Source: Panax quinquefolius
Taxonomy: Eukaryota; Streptophyta; Magnoliopsida; Apiales; Araliaceae
Direction: 5' to 3'
NCBI GenBank assembly: GCA_020205615.1
Contig: CM035151.1
Coordinates: 47,421,409 to 47,485,408, forward strand
Length of the DNA: 64,000 nucleotides
The notes beneath the pieces were generated by a model, which saw only the letters and a list, made by a program, of their open reading frames with translations, did not search any database and was not told the DNA's origin. Each line of letters begins with the position of its first letter. The stretch's first letter is position 1. This document shows, in pieces, positions 11,486 through 23,930 of the stretch. Position numbers and translations under genes: made by a program.

Positions 11486-14195
11486 TGTGACGCCCCCAAA
11501 ATAGGTATACATCACCCATCTTGAGTCGCCAAATACATGGTACAAAATTCAAATACAACTTAATTATACAACAGTCGTGTAAAATACAACAAAATATAAT
11601 CTAAGAGTTTTAATAAGAATATTGTCATCTAGACAATATCCACACTCAATGGAGTCCTCATTACATTTATTGTCACACTATTTTATAGAATAGTGAGGAC
11701 TACTAAAACAACCATCTGGACCGTCAATCCGTTCCCCGACTCGTCCCAGCTATATTCTCATTTCCTGAAGAGAACAGTGAAAGAAAGGGTGAGCTCAACA
11801 ACTCAAGTAAAAAATATTATGACTAAGATAATTCAGAAAAATTTATCGTTAGCCTTCAACAGTGTTAAATTGATAAAATATAACAAACATCAAGTTTAAG
11901 CTGCTTGTGGAACAAGCAATCCATTAGAAGAGTCAGTAGAGAATAAAATCTACTATCTTCTATGATTTAAAAGGTTTTCATCACTTTTATCATTTGAGAC
12001 TCGACTTAATAAATATACCACATCATCCCTACACTACTGACGATGATATTCATTAGTATCACGACCACAAATTTTCCATGCACTACGGGTCAAGGATATT
12101 CGTGTATTCATCAATGGTCATGATCATGCCAACAACTGTCCATCAATGCACTACGGCCAATGAGGACTTCTACCACATCATTTGTAACATTACGGTCATG
12201 ATTATACCTAATAATCCCTGGTCATAATCATATCAAGTACATCTATGCACTACAGGCCACATATGTTTTTCAACATATTATAAACATGATGATGATGACA
12301 ATGATATAAGAATTCAATAAAACAAGTTCAAGGATATATTTTTAAAGATTTATAATTTAATTTATCCAAAAAACAATAACGTCCAAATTGTCAACATGAT
12401 ACTGTTTTGTGGAGTAAAATTCAAGAATGCTTAGAAGAATATTTCCATGAAAAGATACTGGATGAAGCACAAATATCCAGGATATTCTACTAATTTCATG
12501 GAGTATAGAAGCCAAAACTTTAACCAACTGAGTATAATAGATTATATGAAACTGCAAATAGATTTTTGCCCGCCATGCGGTAATCCACGTAGACAGATCA
12601 TTTCAATAATTTAATAAGGAATGAATACAAAGGATCATTCACCATGCATGCGGTAGTCCACATAGACAGGTTATTCCAATAGAATAATAAAGAATGGAAT
12701 AACAGAAGAATTCACCATGCATGTGATAGACCGCACAGATAGGTTATTCCAACAGAATAATAAAGAATGGAATAACAAAAGAATTCACCAGGTATGCGAT
12801 AGACCGCACAGACAGGTTATTCCAACAGAATAATAAAGAATGGAATAACAACCCTTACGAGTATTGAAAGAAAATAACTCTCTTCATGAATACGAAAGAA
12901 ATAATACACCTTCCTTAGAAGAAACTGGATATTGGAATAGTGAGGTAGCAGACTTCTCTTCTTCTTTCTCTCTATAATAATTGCTTTTGTGAGACTTAGT
13001 GAATTGGTGAGAATGAAAGAAGAATGAGCTTCTATTTATAGAAAAATATAGTTTCGATAATTGCACGTTTTGGGGCTCGAAATATTACAATATTATACCT
13101 TCCTCTTTCTCTTCATTTTTAATTTAGTCCTGCAAGTATTATCAAACTTGCACCACCTCCCCTAATAGTAAATAATGTGAATTAATAGTTCATTCATGTG
13201 ACTTAATAGTATAATCATGTAAAAAAATAATTACAGTATAATACCTTCATCTATACCTCTATTTTTAATTTAGCATGCAAGTATTATCAATCTTGCACCA
13301 CCTCCCCTAATAGTGCATGAATGTTAATTAATAGTACACACATGTGAAAAAAGAGTTATAAGCATGTGAAATAATAGCAATTAATTGCTCATTTATCCGA
13401 TTAATTACCCGATTGGTCAATATAACCTCCAGACATCAATAAATGTCGATTTTCCACTAACACTAATAATCCCAACACAATGGAACTATCAATTTCACCT
13501 TTAATCAACACGAACTTATTCATCATTAATATTATAACTCACGATATTTAACAACGAATGTCGTTTCGGGAAAGAGGCTTTTTCGATAAGGATTTCTCCT
13601 TATTGGCGAAGCAATTAGGTGACCACACCTCGCCTTGTGAACTTCTAGACATTGTCGATATTGCGCAAATAATAATATGAATAACTTTGTCGTCTCAATT
13701 ATTGATTTAATAATAATAAATATTATACGAGATGATCTTTGTGACAATAAGCTGAATCAATAATATGAGAGATATGATGCATCAATTCTTGTAGCAATAA
13801 TTGAGTATAAGCGAGTGACTTCTCACGTAAGCATCAATAATCAATACAGTGTATTACTATGCAACCATGCGTATTCTTGTACGTTTACGCCGGGTAGTTC
13901 AACGGTTTAACGGTAAAACTTTCTCCGTTATTTTTATAAAAGATAATTACATCGTTTTCTAACTACTACAACAATACTTCCGTTGTGGGGTCCTTTAATG
14001 ATTGTGCCGTCATGCGAATATTCCTGTTAAAGCGAATATTCTCCGACCAATCGAATATTATATAACCACTTACTTACTTTGCAAAATTTGTAAATAATAC
14101 CCACAACTATAACATTATATCAAATCTACACCATAATATTCAAAAATATATTTCGAAAAAAATTAATCTTTATTCATAAAAGTTGGGGTCTTACA
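11486..14195 (-). mobile_element. Tekay-like 5' LTR (LTR 2 of element A)
   Basis: Minus strand start TGTAAGACCCCAACTTTTA, end GGGGGCGTCACA. It has the same order of parts as LTR 1, including the duplicated U3 unit (about 13090-13310) and TATA box. It carries more units of the tandem array downstream of TATA (about 12595-12860) than LTR 1. Target duplication cacat follows at 14196-14200. Confidence 0.88.
13032..13041 (-). promoter_or_regulatory. LTR TATA box (A, LTR 2)
   Basis: CTATAAATAG on the minus strand, followed by AAGCTCATTC as in the other LTRs of this family. Confidence 0.75.
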
Positions 14196-14638
14196 CACAT
14201 AGACATGTAATGGGTTGGTTAATTTTGATGCTTACATGAATTCTATCATTTATGGATTTTTGTGTTATTTGGACATAGTACATCGAAAGATGATTATGTT
14301 TCACTTTTGTGCTCTCGACTAGCTATCCATATTAAATAATTAGGCATAACAAGAGGCGTGCATTTTGGATAAAACATTAAATGACATTAGGATCCCATTT
14401 CTCTCCACTTTGATTCTCTTAATTTAGTAATTAGTATTTTTGTGTTAATTTAGATATCAATTCACTTATTCATTGATCGTTTGAGCAAACAGAAATAATG
14501 ATAAGGTTGTTGCATGATTTTGTAGATTTATTAACCTTTTTCTGTGGGATCGATACTTTCTTACTCTGTACTACTTGTTGACCCGTGTATACTTGCATGA
14601 GTTAGAGTCCGTTTTGTTAAACAGAAACGGAGGCAACA

Positions 14639-14695
14639 TCATCTTGATTTTAACTTTCTGGGAATAAGTTTTAATCTTGAGTTGAAAAGTAATAC
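14639..14695 (-). pseudogene. Integrase C-terminal piece of M between P and U
   Basis: On the minus strand these bases encode LLFNSRLKLIPRKLKSR, the conserved C-terminal segment of Athila-type integrase, and then stop at the LTR of P. It is the only piece of M left between two later insertions, and it proves that both P and U inserted into M. Confidence 0.75.
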
Positions 14696-17518
14696 TGTGA
14701 GACCCCATATTTTTTTGTATAAAGATTAAATTTTCTCGAAATAATTTTTTTAAATATTATGGTGTGGATTTGATATAATGTTATAGTTGTGGGTAATATT
14801 TATAAATTTTGCAAAGTACTCAAGTTGTTATATAATATTCGATTGGTCGGGGAATATTTTTTTTGTCGGGGAATATCCGTACGACGGTACAATCATTGGT
14901 GGACCCCCATAACGGAATTATTGTCGAATTGAGAAAACGATAAAAATACTTTATGAAAATAACGACGAAAGTTTTTACCGTTAATTGTTGAACTACCGGT
15001 AGAAGTAAAATGCGATGAATACGCTTGATTTTATAGTAGCGCAGCAGATTGATTATTGATGCTTACGTGAGAAGTCACTCGATTATACTCAATTATTACT
15101 ACAAAGAATTGTTGCATCATATCTATCATATTATTGATTCAATTATTGTCACAAGATCATCCGCATAAAATGTTATTTTATTAAATCAATAATTGAGATG
15201 ACAAAGTTATTCATATTATTAAATTGCAATATTTATAATGTCAGAAGTTTCATCAAGGAGAGGTTTGGTCACCTAATTGCGCGCCATGACAGGGAAAAAT
15301 CCTTATTGAAAGCCCCTCTTTCAGGAACGAGCGACACGGTTGATAAATATTATGAGTTATAATATTAATGATGAATGTTATTAAAATTAAAGTTGTGTTC
15401 GGAGTTGAATTTGGAGACGCAGACGTGATATTTGAGTCCGGAACGACGAAATTAGAAAAAATAGTCTATAAACATAAAATTTTACGGGATTCACTATTTG
15501 GTCAAAAAGTCAACAGTTGACTTTTTCTGGAAAAGTCAAACTTCAAAATTTCAAAATTTATATTTTTGATAAAAAAATAGTTTCATTATGTTGGAATTGT
15601 TTGTGTTAGTGAAAATCGACATTTATTCCGATGATAATTGATGTCTAGGGGTTATATTGATAAATCGGGTAATTTATCGGATAAATGAGTAATTAATTGC
15701 TACTAATTCACATGCTTATATAACTATTTGTTCACATATGTGTACTATTGAATCACATTATTTACTATTAAGGGAGTTGGTGCAAGATTGATAATACTTG
15801 TAGGACTAAATTATAAATGAAAGAAAAGTTGGAGGTATTGTACTATAATTTTTGAGCCCCAAAACGTACAATTATCAAAACTATATTTTTCTATAAATAG
15901 AAGCTCATTCTTCCTTCATTTCTCACCAATTCACAAAAGCTTTAGAGCGATTATTATAGAGAGAAATTATAGAGAGAAAGAAGAAGAGAAATCTGCTACC
16001 TTACTATTCCAGTATCCAGTTTTTTTCCATGGTAGGGAGTATTATTTCTTTCTTATCTATGAAGAGAGAACTGTTATTCCATTCTTTATTATTACTCGTT
16101 GGAATAACTCGTATCTGTGAGCTACCCTATACTTGGTGAAATTCTTCTGTTGTTCCATTCTTTATCATTCATTGGAACATCACATGCATGCGTTCTACAC
16201 CTGGGACCTAGTTAAAAGTCTTTATTATTACTGTTGGAATATCCTGTTTGTGCGTTTTATCTTTGGACTTGATTACATCTTTATTATTACATTTGGAATA
16301 TCACATACATGCGTTCTCTTTGGACTGATTCCGTCTTTATTATTACATTGGAATATCACATACTGCGTGCATTTTCTGTGGGACTGATTTCGTTATTTAT
16401 TATTCTATTAGAATAACTTTTGCTGTCTTGGCCTATCGCATGCTGGTGATTTCTTTTGTTATTCCATTCCTTATTATACTCAGTTGGTTAAAGTTTTGAC
16501 TTCTATACTCCATGAAATTAGTGGAATATCCTTGATATTTGCGCTTCATCCAGTATCTTTTCATGGAGATATTCTTCTAAGCATTCTTGAATTTTACTCT
16601 ACAAAGCAGTATCATGTTGACAATTTGGATGTTATTAGTTCCTGGATAAAATAATTCTTGAACTTGTTTTATTGAATTCTTATATCATTATCATCATCCT
16701 CATGTTTATATTTTGTTGAAAGTCATCTGTGGCCTATGGTGCATAGATGGACTTGGTATGATTATGACCAGGGATTATTCGGTGTAATCATGACCGTAAT
16801 GTTACAAATGATGTGGTAAAAGTTCTCATTGGCCCTTGATGCATTGATGGACGAGTTGTTGGCATGATCATGACCATTAATGAATACACAAATATTCTTG
16901 GCTTTGAAAGTGCATGGATAATTATGGTCGTGATACTAAAGAATATCCTTGGCCGTAGTGCATGGGTGATTCGATGATGTGGATTATTTATTAAGTTGAG
17001 TCCCAGCGATAAAAGTGATGAAAAACCTTTTAAATCATAAAAGATAGTAGATTTTATTCTCTACTTGACTCTTTTAATGGATTGCTTGTTCCGCTGTAGT
17101 TAAATTTGATGGTTGTTATATTGTATCGGTTTAACACATTGTTGAAGGCTAACGATAATATATTACGCATTATCTTAGTCATAATATTTCCCTCTTGGGC
17201 TAGTTGAGCTCACCCTTTTACTTTTATTGTTCTCTTGAGAAATGAGAGCGTGGCGGGAATAGTCGGGGAGCGGAGTGGCGGACGGATGATAGCATTAGTA
17301 GTCCTCACTATTACGTGAAATAGTGTAATAATAATTGTAATAAGGACTCCTTTTGAGTTTGTATAATCTCTATTAGACAATATTTGTATTCAAACTCACA
17401 GCTTATATTTTATCGTATTGTACACGACAGTTGTATTATTAAGTTGTATTTGAATTTATATACCATGTAAGTGGCGACCCAAGATGGGTGACGTATACCT
17501 AATTTTGGGGGCGTCACA
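14696..17518 (+). mobile_element. Solo LTR, Tekay-like (U)
   Basis: It starts TGTGAGACCCC, ends GGGGGCGTCACA and is co-linear with the other Tekay-like LTRs. No primer site or internal region is attached. Flanking 5-mers aatac (14691-14695) and aatgc (17519-17523) are a target duplication with one later change. It interrupts the last part of M integrase, where VLLFNSRLK-like coding resumes on the other side. It has a TATA box and about five units of the downstream array (16075-16470). It lacks both the T1/T2-type 19-bp array and the A-type duplicated unit. Confidence 0.9.
15891..15900 (+). promoter_or_regulatory. LTR TATA box (U)
   Basis: CTATAAATAG followed by AAGCTCATTC, at the same place as in the other Tekay-like LTRs. 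Confidence 0.75.
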
Positions 17519-17523
17519 AATGC

Positions 17524-18520
17524 ATTCTAACCTGGTTCAAATACTCGCTCAACTATCTTTTTGTCATGCCACCGTTTCATCTATTCCTTGTAAAGTTTGG
17601 CATTTTCATACGCTTACAGCCTGAATTGGTCCAACTCATTTAATTATAATAGTCGGTTTTTGCCCGCCATATTCAAGTCAAAGTTGAGCTTTTAAATTGC
17701 CCAATACGCACTATGCTCCAATTTGACTGGGAGATGGCACACTTTTCCATAAATAAGCCTATATGGAGACATTCTGATAGGTGTTTTGTATGTGGTGCGA
17801 TACGCCCACAAGGCGTCATCTAGCTTCTTTACCCAATCCTTCCAGTTTGGATTAACAATTTTTTCCAAAATCCATTTTACCTCCATGTTCGACACCTCCG
17901 TTTGCCCACTGGTTTACGGATGGTAGGCGATGGCAACCTTATGGGAAACCACATATTTAGCAAGAAGAGCCTCGAAGTACTTATTGCAAAAATGTGAGCC
18001 TTTATCACTAATAATTGCTCTAGGTATGCCAAATCAAGTAAAGATGTTCTTCCTAAGGAAATTAAGCATGACCTTGGCGTCGTTGGTGGGCAATGTTACG
18101 CGTTCAACCCATTTGGATATATAGTCCACTGCGAATAGTACGTAGATTGTTGTAGGATAATGGAAACGGCCCCATGAAGTTTATGCGCCAAACATTAAAT
18201 AGATTCACTTCAAAGATATTATTCAGAGGCATTTCATGCCTTATGGAAATATTTCCAACTCTTTGGCAATTATCGCATCACAATACAAAAAGATGAGCAT
18301 CCTTAAAGAGAGTTAGCCAATAAAAACCAGATTGAAAAACTTTTGTCATTGTTCACTGTCCACCAAAATGTGCTCAATAATTAGATGAATGGCAGTGACG
18401 GAGCACGTCTTCGATTTCTTCCTCATGCAAACATCTTCTCATGATTTGGTTTGCACACTACTTAAACAGGAATGGCTTATCCCAAACATAGTTTTTCACA
18501 TCATTTAAGAATTTTTTTCC
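17524..18520 (-). pseudogene. Athila-type integrase (element M)
   Basis: Integrase would join element cDNA to host DNA. From 18500 downwards the minus strand shows an HHCC zinc-binding region with a [21 protein letters not shown] segment, then catalytic-core sequence, then [19 protein letters not shown] and the block leading to [12 protein letters not shown]. The C-terminal stretch (KRWHDKKIV) runs to 17524 and resumes at 14695-14639 beyond U. Many stops and at least two frameshifts are present, so it is not functional. Confidence 0.78.
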
Positions 18521-18689
18521 TCTGTTGATAACTCATATTAGGTGGTAGCATATTACATGTGATATAATTTACATAGTCGGCATACTAAAGAGCTACATTG
18601 TGCATACCAAACAACTATTTATCGGGGAAGAATTTATTGATTATCGTGTCAGTTTCTCCTGATTGGCTTGTATTTTCCAATCTCGAGAA

Positions 18690-19040
18690 GTAATCAGCCA
18701 CTTAGTTTTCAGTTTTCTTTCTATCACGAATCTCTAAATTAAATTCTTGAAGGAAAAGGACCCATCTAATCAATCGTGGCTTTGAATCTTTCTTAGAGAT
18801 CAGATATTTGATAGCTGAGTGGTCAGTGTACACAATGACTTTTGACCGATGACATACGAGCAAAATTTGTCGAATGCATATACTAATGCCAATAGCTCTT
18901 TCTTGGTGGTATTATAGTTGAGCTGAGCATCTGTCAGGGTCTTGCTGGCATAGTATATGGTATGAAATACCTTGTATTTTCATTGACCCAACACCGCCAC
19001 AATAGTAAAATCACTGGCATCGCACATAAGTTCAAATGGC
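18690..19040 (-). pseudogene. Athila-type RNase H (element M)
   Basis: Conserved RNase H segments are readable on the minus strand: [41 protein letters not shown] and, after a stop, VADYFSRLE. Stop codons and one frameshift near 18850 disrupt it. It lies between RT and integrase, as expected for this lineage. Confidence 0.78.
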
Positions 19041-19045
19041 AATTT

Positions 19046-19789
19046 CTAGTCAGGGGCTACTACAATGGGAGCAGAGACAAGCTTCTCCTTGAGAACTTCA
19101 AATGCCTCTAGGCAATCCTTTTCAACTTTGAAAGGCACGTCTTTTTCTAAAAGGTTGTAGAGAGGTTTGGTTATTTTCAAGAATTCCTTTATAAATCGCA
19201 TATAGAACCCTACATGCCCCAGAAAACTTCTTACACCTTTCACAGATGATGGCGATACAAGATTATCAATTGTGTCAATTTTAGCTCTGTTCACTTCAAT
19301 TCCATTAGCAGACACTCTATGCCCTAAGATAATCCCCTCTTGAACCATGAAGTGGCATTTCTCCCAATTTAATACTTAATTTGTCTCCACACATCTTTTT
19401 CTAATACTGAAGTTCAACTTTGTAAACATAAATCAAAAGAATTCCGCAAGACGTAGAAATCATCCATAAACACTTCGAGAGTTTGTTCCACCGTGTCATA
19501 AAAATGGACATCATACATATCTGGAATGTTAAAGAAGAATTACATAATCCGAAAGATATTATTTTGAAGGCAAAAGTCCCATACGGACATGTAAAAGTTA
19601 TTTTCTCTTGATCTTCAGGTGTTATAGCAATTTGATTGTAGCCTGAATACCCATCCAACATATAGTAAAATTCATGCTCGGCAAGCCTATCGAGTATTTG
19701 GTCAATGAATGGCAGAGGGAAATGATCCTTACAAGGGGCCTTGTTAAGTTTTTGATAGTCCATGCATACCCTCCATCCAGTAACAGTTC
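19046..19789 (-). pseudogene. Athila-type reverse transcriptase, 3' part (element M)
   Basis: Starts with RTVTGWRVCMDYQKLNKA at the L junction. The palm is visible: HFPLPFIDQILDRLAEHEFY, DGYSGYNQIAI, TFTCPYGTFAF and the catalytic FMDDF (19459-19470). A frameshift lies just before the catalytic motif. The connection segment continues as GHRVSANGIEVNRAKID and FYMRFIKEFLKITKPL. The 5' part of the domain is at 25680-26200 on the other side of L. Confidence 0.85.
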
Positions 19790-19969
19790 GTGTATGTGAG
19801 GACCCAGAAATTTGAATAATTCAAATTTTACGAATAATTTTTTTTAATATTTAATATTGATATTGATTATCAATATTGTGCTGAGTATTTGTGATACGAG
19901 TTTAGAAAAGTGGTCAAACTGTGTATTAACTGAGAAATATGAGTGAAGTTTTGTTTAAAAGTTGATAGA

Positions 19970-20240
19970 AACCCTAACCCTAATTCTGGATAAGGATTAA
20001 ATATAATAATACAATTATAATAATTATATTGATGAGGGTGTGTTAGTACAATATATACTTAATGATCAATGATTGATCAGATAAAGTATAACCTTAGTAA
20101 ACTCTAATGAGAGATTAGAAGCCTTAATATGTTATTGAGAAATATTAACGAACAGTTAGGAACCCTAATTGTGTTCCGGGAAACCCTAACTTTATATTTG
20201 GGAACCCTAAACCCTAATTAAGATTATTAAACCCTAAGGG
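19970..20240 (+). repeat. Cluster of telobox-like AACCCTAA motifs in L
   Basis: CCCTAA occurs about seven times in 270 bp, including the doubled forms AACCCTAACCCTAA (near 19974) and AACCCTAAACCCTAA (near 20203). Another copy is near 20655. The plant telomere unit is CCCTAAA, and single copies act as telobox promoter elements. Confidence 0.7.
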
Positions 20241-20748
20241 ATAGAATTAAAAGGAGTTATGTTAAATAACTAGAATACCCTTAAAATCATGAGGGAAATT
20301 ACCAAAATACCCTTTTGGGGGCGAAATGACCAAAATACCCTTTACTTAAATCTTAAGTTAAGAGATATTGTAAATATCGTGAGTCACCATTGTGGATATA
20401 CACCATGTGCTGGAAAATCATGCCATATCTAATCTCTAGTGCCACCTTGCAAGTATTAAATACATTGTATCATATATGAGAGATTAAAGAGAGAGAAAGT
20501 TCACAAACTTAGCTCATTTGTGTTCTAACACTCAACCAACTTCTTTTCTCTCTAAAGCCACGAGTTAGACTAGTAAATCAGTCCTTAACAAAGCTCATAA
20601 CCCATCAAAATCAGTAGAGGAAAGAAAAGATCAAAGCTTGATCGAGAGAAGGTATAAACCCTAACTCATATTTAATCTTGTATGCTAGGATAGAGTAGGT
20701 GTTTATGTGTTTAAATATGTGTTATAAGATGTTATTTGGTGATCTATG

Positions 20749-21825
20749 TGTTAAAGTTTGTGCCCTAGAGGCCAATTATTTGATATAATTGCTTAACATT
20801 TTGATATTATATTTGATTGAATAAATGGATGATTTTATTATGGTTTTATTTACTGCGTTATCTAAATGTTAACATAATAAAATTCCTTAGAATAATGATA
20901 TAAATTATATAGTTTCAAGTATATGACTTGAATATAAGATTATATAATTACAATTAGTATCATTGCTCTTAAATGTCCCTAGTCGAGTATCATTGTTGAT
21001 GGGACAACAATGATACATTGAGACTAGTATGTGGATTGACTGATGACCAAATCTCATTAGTCATAAATATATGAGATATTAAGTCAATGCATAGGTACGT
21101 GTTAGAGAATGATTTACTGGACATACCCACCATGACAATTCTATGTGGAGCATTATGCGAAGTGTCATTAGCAATTCTCATAGTGACAATGATGTAATGA
21201 TCCTCCGAATCACTATATTACTACACGTGAATTTATGTACTTTGATATCATCAAATGTCACCTTTAATAGGGTGGACTATAAAGGTGATTATTGGGTACA
21301 TCATGAATCGTGTGAGGAACATGAGTGATCTAGATGAAATTTAACCATCCTATATATTAGGGGTGATATCCATAGGCCTCTTGATTGAGTAGGACTATGA
21401 AATACATGGTCATGCTCAAATAGTGATTTGTTCATATAGTCTACTCATTGATCAAGAAAAACTCAGATTAAATTATGAAGAGTATGACACATTCCATGAC
21501 TCGAGTTTAATCTAGGATATTAAGGTTAAAAGGATTAAATTACATTGAAACAATGGTCACGAAAAGGTTGCATCAAATCATCGATCTTATTATTACTTGG
21601 GTAGCAGTGATGCATTACTAGATGCCGCTCTTTATTTATAATTTTATAATATGATTTTAAAATTATTGCCAATGTAATAATAACCTATAGGGTCACACAC
21701 ATTGAACGTAATTAAAAGGGAATTAATTTAAATTGTAAAGATTTAAATATGTCAATATGATTGGTAGCATTTAAATTAATAGGATAATTTATATATAGGT
21801 ATATTAATTAAGTAAGACTTAATAA

Positions 21826-21881
<56 letters not shown>

Positions 21882-22278
21882 TCGGATTTTATTTTAATTA
21901 GATTAGGTTTTTGATTAATTCCTATTAACTACTATATATATGATATATAGCAGCCATTTAGGTAATACATAATAACCTAAGAAAACCCTAGCCGCTCTTA
22001 GAGAGAGACTAGAGAGAAAACATAAAATATATTCCTTTGGTGGCTAGTACCGCAGCTCCCTTTTATTGCAGAATCGTGCGACGATTCACGGGAGTTCGCG
22101 TGGATACAGTAGAGACGCAGTTCATTCGGATTGCGTTGGAGATTCGAAGCTTTTTTATAATCGGTATAATCTCTTAAATACTGAATTAATTTCTGTTTTG
22201 CATGGATCCTGTTTTGGATTTCAGAAATTTGTTCAATTTTATATTCTGTTGTGCATTTTCTGATCCGAAATTCAAACA
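20749..22278 (+). mobile_element. Ty1/copia solo LTR (C3) nested in L
   Basis: Starts TGTTAAAGTTTGTGCCCTAG, a typical copia LTR start, and ends TTCAAACA. A perfect 5-bp duplication CTATG flanks it (20744-20748 and 22279-22283). It is 1530 bp with no internal region. A TA microsatellite lies at 21828-21878. The part from about 21930 onward looks like R-U5, with GAGAGAGACTAGAGAGAAAA near 22000. Short frames inside are chance. Confidence 0.9.
21828..21878. repeat. TA microsatellite in the C3 LTR
   Basis: An uninterrupted alternating AT tract of about 50 bp. Confidence 0.95.
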
Positions 22279-22499
22279 CTATGATGTTATATCATAGATC
22301 CATAACATAAAGATGCTTAAAAATTGAGTTTTTTAAAACTGTCAAGAACCTTAAAATAAGGCCTGATAGCCATATGTCAAAGGCCATAGATTCATACCTG
22401 TTAATGATTTGGCTTGTTCAAGGTATTAGACTTGTAGTATGTTATGTGGGTTGTAATTTGGAAGTGGAATCATGCTCATAGCATGTCCAGATTAAAAGT

Positions 22500-23000
22500 T
22501 ATTGATGTTCAAAGTGGGTTGACTGAGCATGACCAAGTGTTTCTAGGTAACCCAGAAATTACCCAGAAATGTCTGACAATGTTTTGTTAAGCCGAGATTT
22601 GTCAGGTGTTATGTGATTTATTTATGTTATTGTATCAAAGTTGTACACTGCTAGATGGACTATAGATTCATGCCTTTAAATCACTTAAACAACAAACAGA
22701 TTGAAAGTATTGGACGGTCAAAGTAGGCTGTCTGAGCACGAATGGTGTTTTTTAGAAATTCCAAAAAACTTAAGAACATAGTTTTTAACAAGGTTTGACT
22801 AAGCCAGATCATGTGATTGTGATGTAGTTTTGAAACTTTAGTGTAGTGATGTTGTTCTTTGACATGAGGACTACATGATAGAGTCATTTAAACACCAAAC
22901 CATTGACCAGAGCCTATGATTAATTGAGCCACAAAGTGACTACATGGAACTGACTGGGTTTCTTGATAACCCAGAAAACCCAGAAAGTGTCTGACAGTTA
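22500..23000 (+). repeat. Degenerate direct repeat in L
   Basis: The word order TGAGCAYGA, then ACCCAGAAA (doubled), then GTCTGACA recurs about three times (near 22525, 22730 and 22950) with unit spacing of about 200-220 bp. Confidence 0.55.
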
Positions 23001-23310
23001 GTTTGAGCCATTAGATATCCTTGGTGTGATGTTGTATGACCTTGATGATTGTTGGATCATGTAGTATTACATAAATACTGCAAGATATGTGTCTTAGTCA
23101 GCCCAGAAACACTTTGAGTTGAGAATTGAAGGTGGTCAAAGTTGACACCTTGAGACTGTTTGTCAGTGTTCTTGAGGCTCAAGAACACCAACAACGACAG
23201 TTAGTGTCGCTAAAGGCTTTAGCGAAGGTTTTCATTAAATTAGTTTTATTAATTTCTAAAAAATCATTAAAAATAAAAATTAATTTCTAAAAATTACAAA
23301 ATTAGTTTTA

Positions 23311-23930
23311 AAAATTATTTTAAGTTATGAAAATTAACTTTTAATAATTTGAAATATTTTTCATTAATATTTATATTTATTTGAATATTAATGATATTTA
23401 ATTTATTTAATAAGTATATTAAATAAATTAGTGAAAATGATTTTAATATTATAGAAATCATTTTAAATGAAAATAAAGTGTTTAAAAATATTTTAAGTTA
23501 TAAAATGTAATTTTTAATATTTTGAGGTAAATTTCATTAATAATTTAATATTAATGATATTAGATTTATTTAATTATTATATTAAATAAATGATTAAAAG
23601 GGATTTATTGATTTATAAATCATTTAAAAATAAAATAAATGATTTAAAAATATTTTAAGTTATAATTAATGACTTTTAATATTTTGATGGAAAATACATT
23701 AATATTTGAATAATAATGGTAATTGTTTAAAAATGACTTTAAATGTTTTAAAAATCATTTAAGGGGAATATTGGTGATTTAAAAATATTTTGAGTTATTA
23801 TAAATAACTATAATATTTTGAAAAGTATTTCATTAATATTTTAATATTATTTAAATATTATTGATGATGGGATTATTTTGTATTTAAATCATTTAAAAAT
23901 GATTCTAGTGTTTGAAAAATTATTATAAAA
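23311..23930 (+). repeat. AT-rich tandem repeat, four units (L)
   Basis: Units begin near 23311, 23484, 23646 and 23781 with an AAAATATTTTAAGTTAT-like word. Each continues with a TTTTAATATTTTGA word and then TTCATTAATATTT. Unit length falls from about 173 to about 135 bp. Confidence 0.75.

Larger units (their letters stand above)
5505..14195 (-). mobile_element. Rearranged Tekay-like Ty3/gypsy element A
   Basis: Order on the plus strand: LTR (5505-8070), a 52-bp copy of the flanking P sequence (8071-8122), pol and gag in reverse (8123-11470), primer site, LTR (11486-14195). The target duplication cacat is present at 5500-5504 and 14196-14200, and a third time at 8071-8075. Integrase and the junction between pol and the 3' LTR are absent. 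The simplest reading is illegitimate recombination between a solo-LTR copy and a full copy of one insertion. Confidence 0.75.
4293..14638 (+). mobile_element. 3' LTR of Athila-like Ty3/gypsy element P, split by element A
   Basis: The LTR starts TGATAAGTAGGTTTTATACC right after a polypurine tract and ends CAACA at 14638, beyond which M integrase coding sequence resumes. It is split between 5504 and 14201 by Tekay-like element A, which is flanked by cacat. Without the insertion the LTR is about 1.65 kb, a usual Athila size. It contains a locally GC-rich segment (about 4650-4810) in otherwise AT-rich sequence. The small ORFs inside it are chance frames. Confidence 0.75.

Noticed and set aside
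16133..16387. ORF in solo LTR U, and similar frames at 37226-37651, 44550-44948, 52820-53119 and 60925-61197
   Set aside because: These are translations of the 60-70 bp tandem array; the repeated YYYIGTSHACVL-like words come from the DNA repeat and not from a protein family.
14639..17518. Possibility that U is the 5' LTR of a full element running to the right
   Set aside because: After its end at 17518 there is no primer site; M integrase coding resumes immediately, with a near-perfect 5-bp duplication.
21143..21328. Short ORFs around 20990-21328 and 21998-22279 in C3
   Set aside because: They sit inside a solo LTR with exact target duplication, overlap in antisense and have no recognisable domain.
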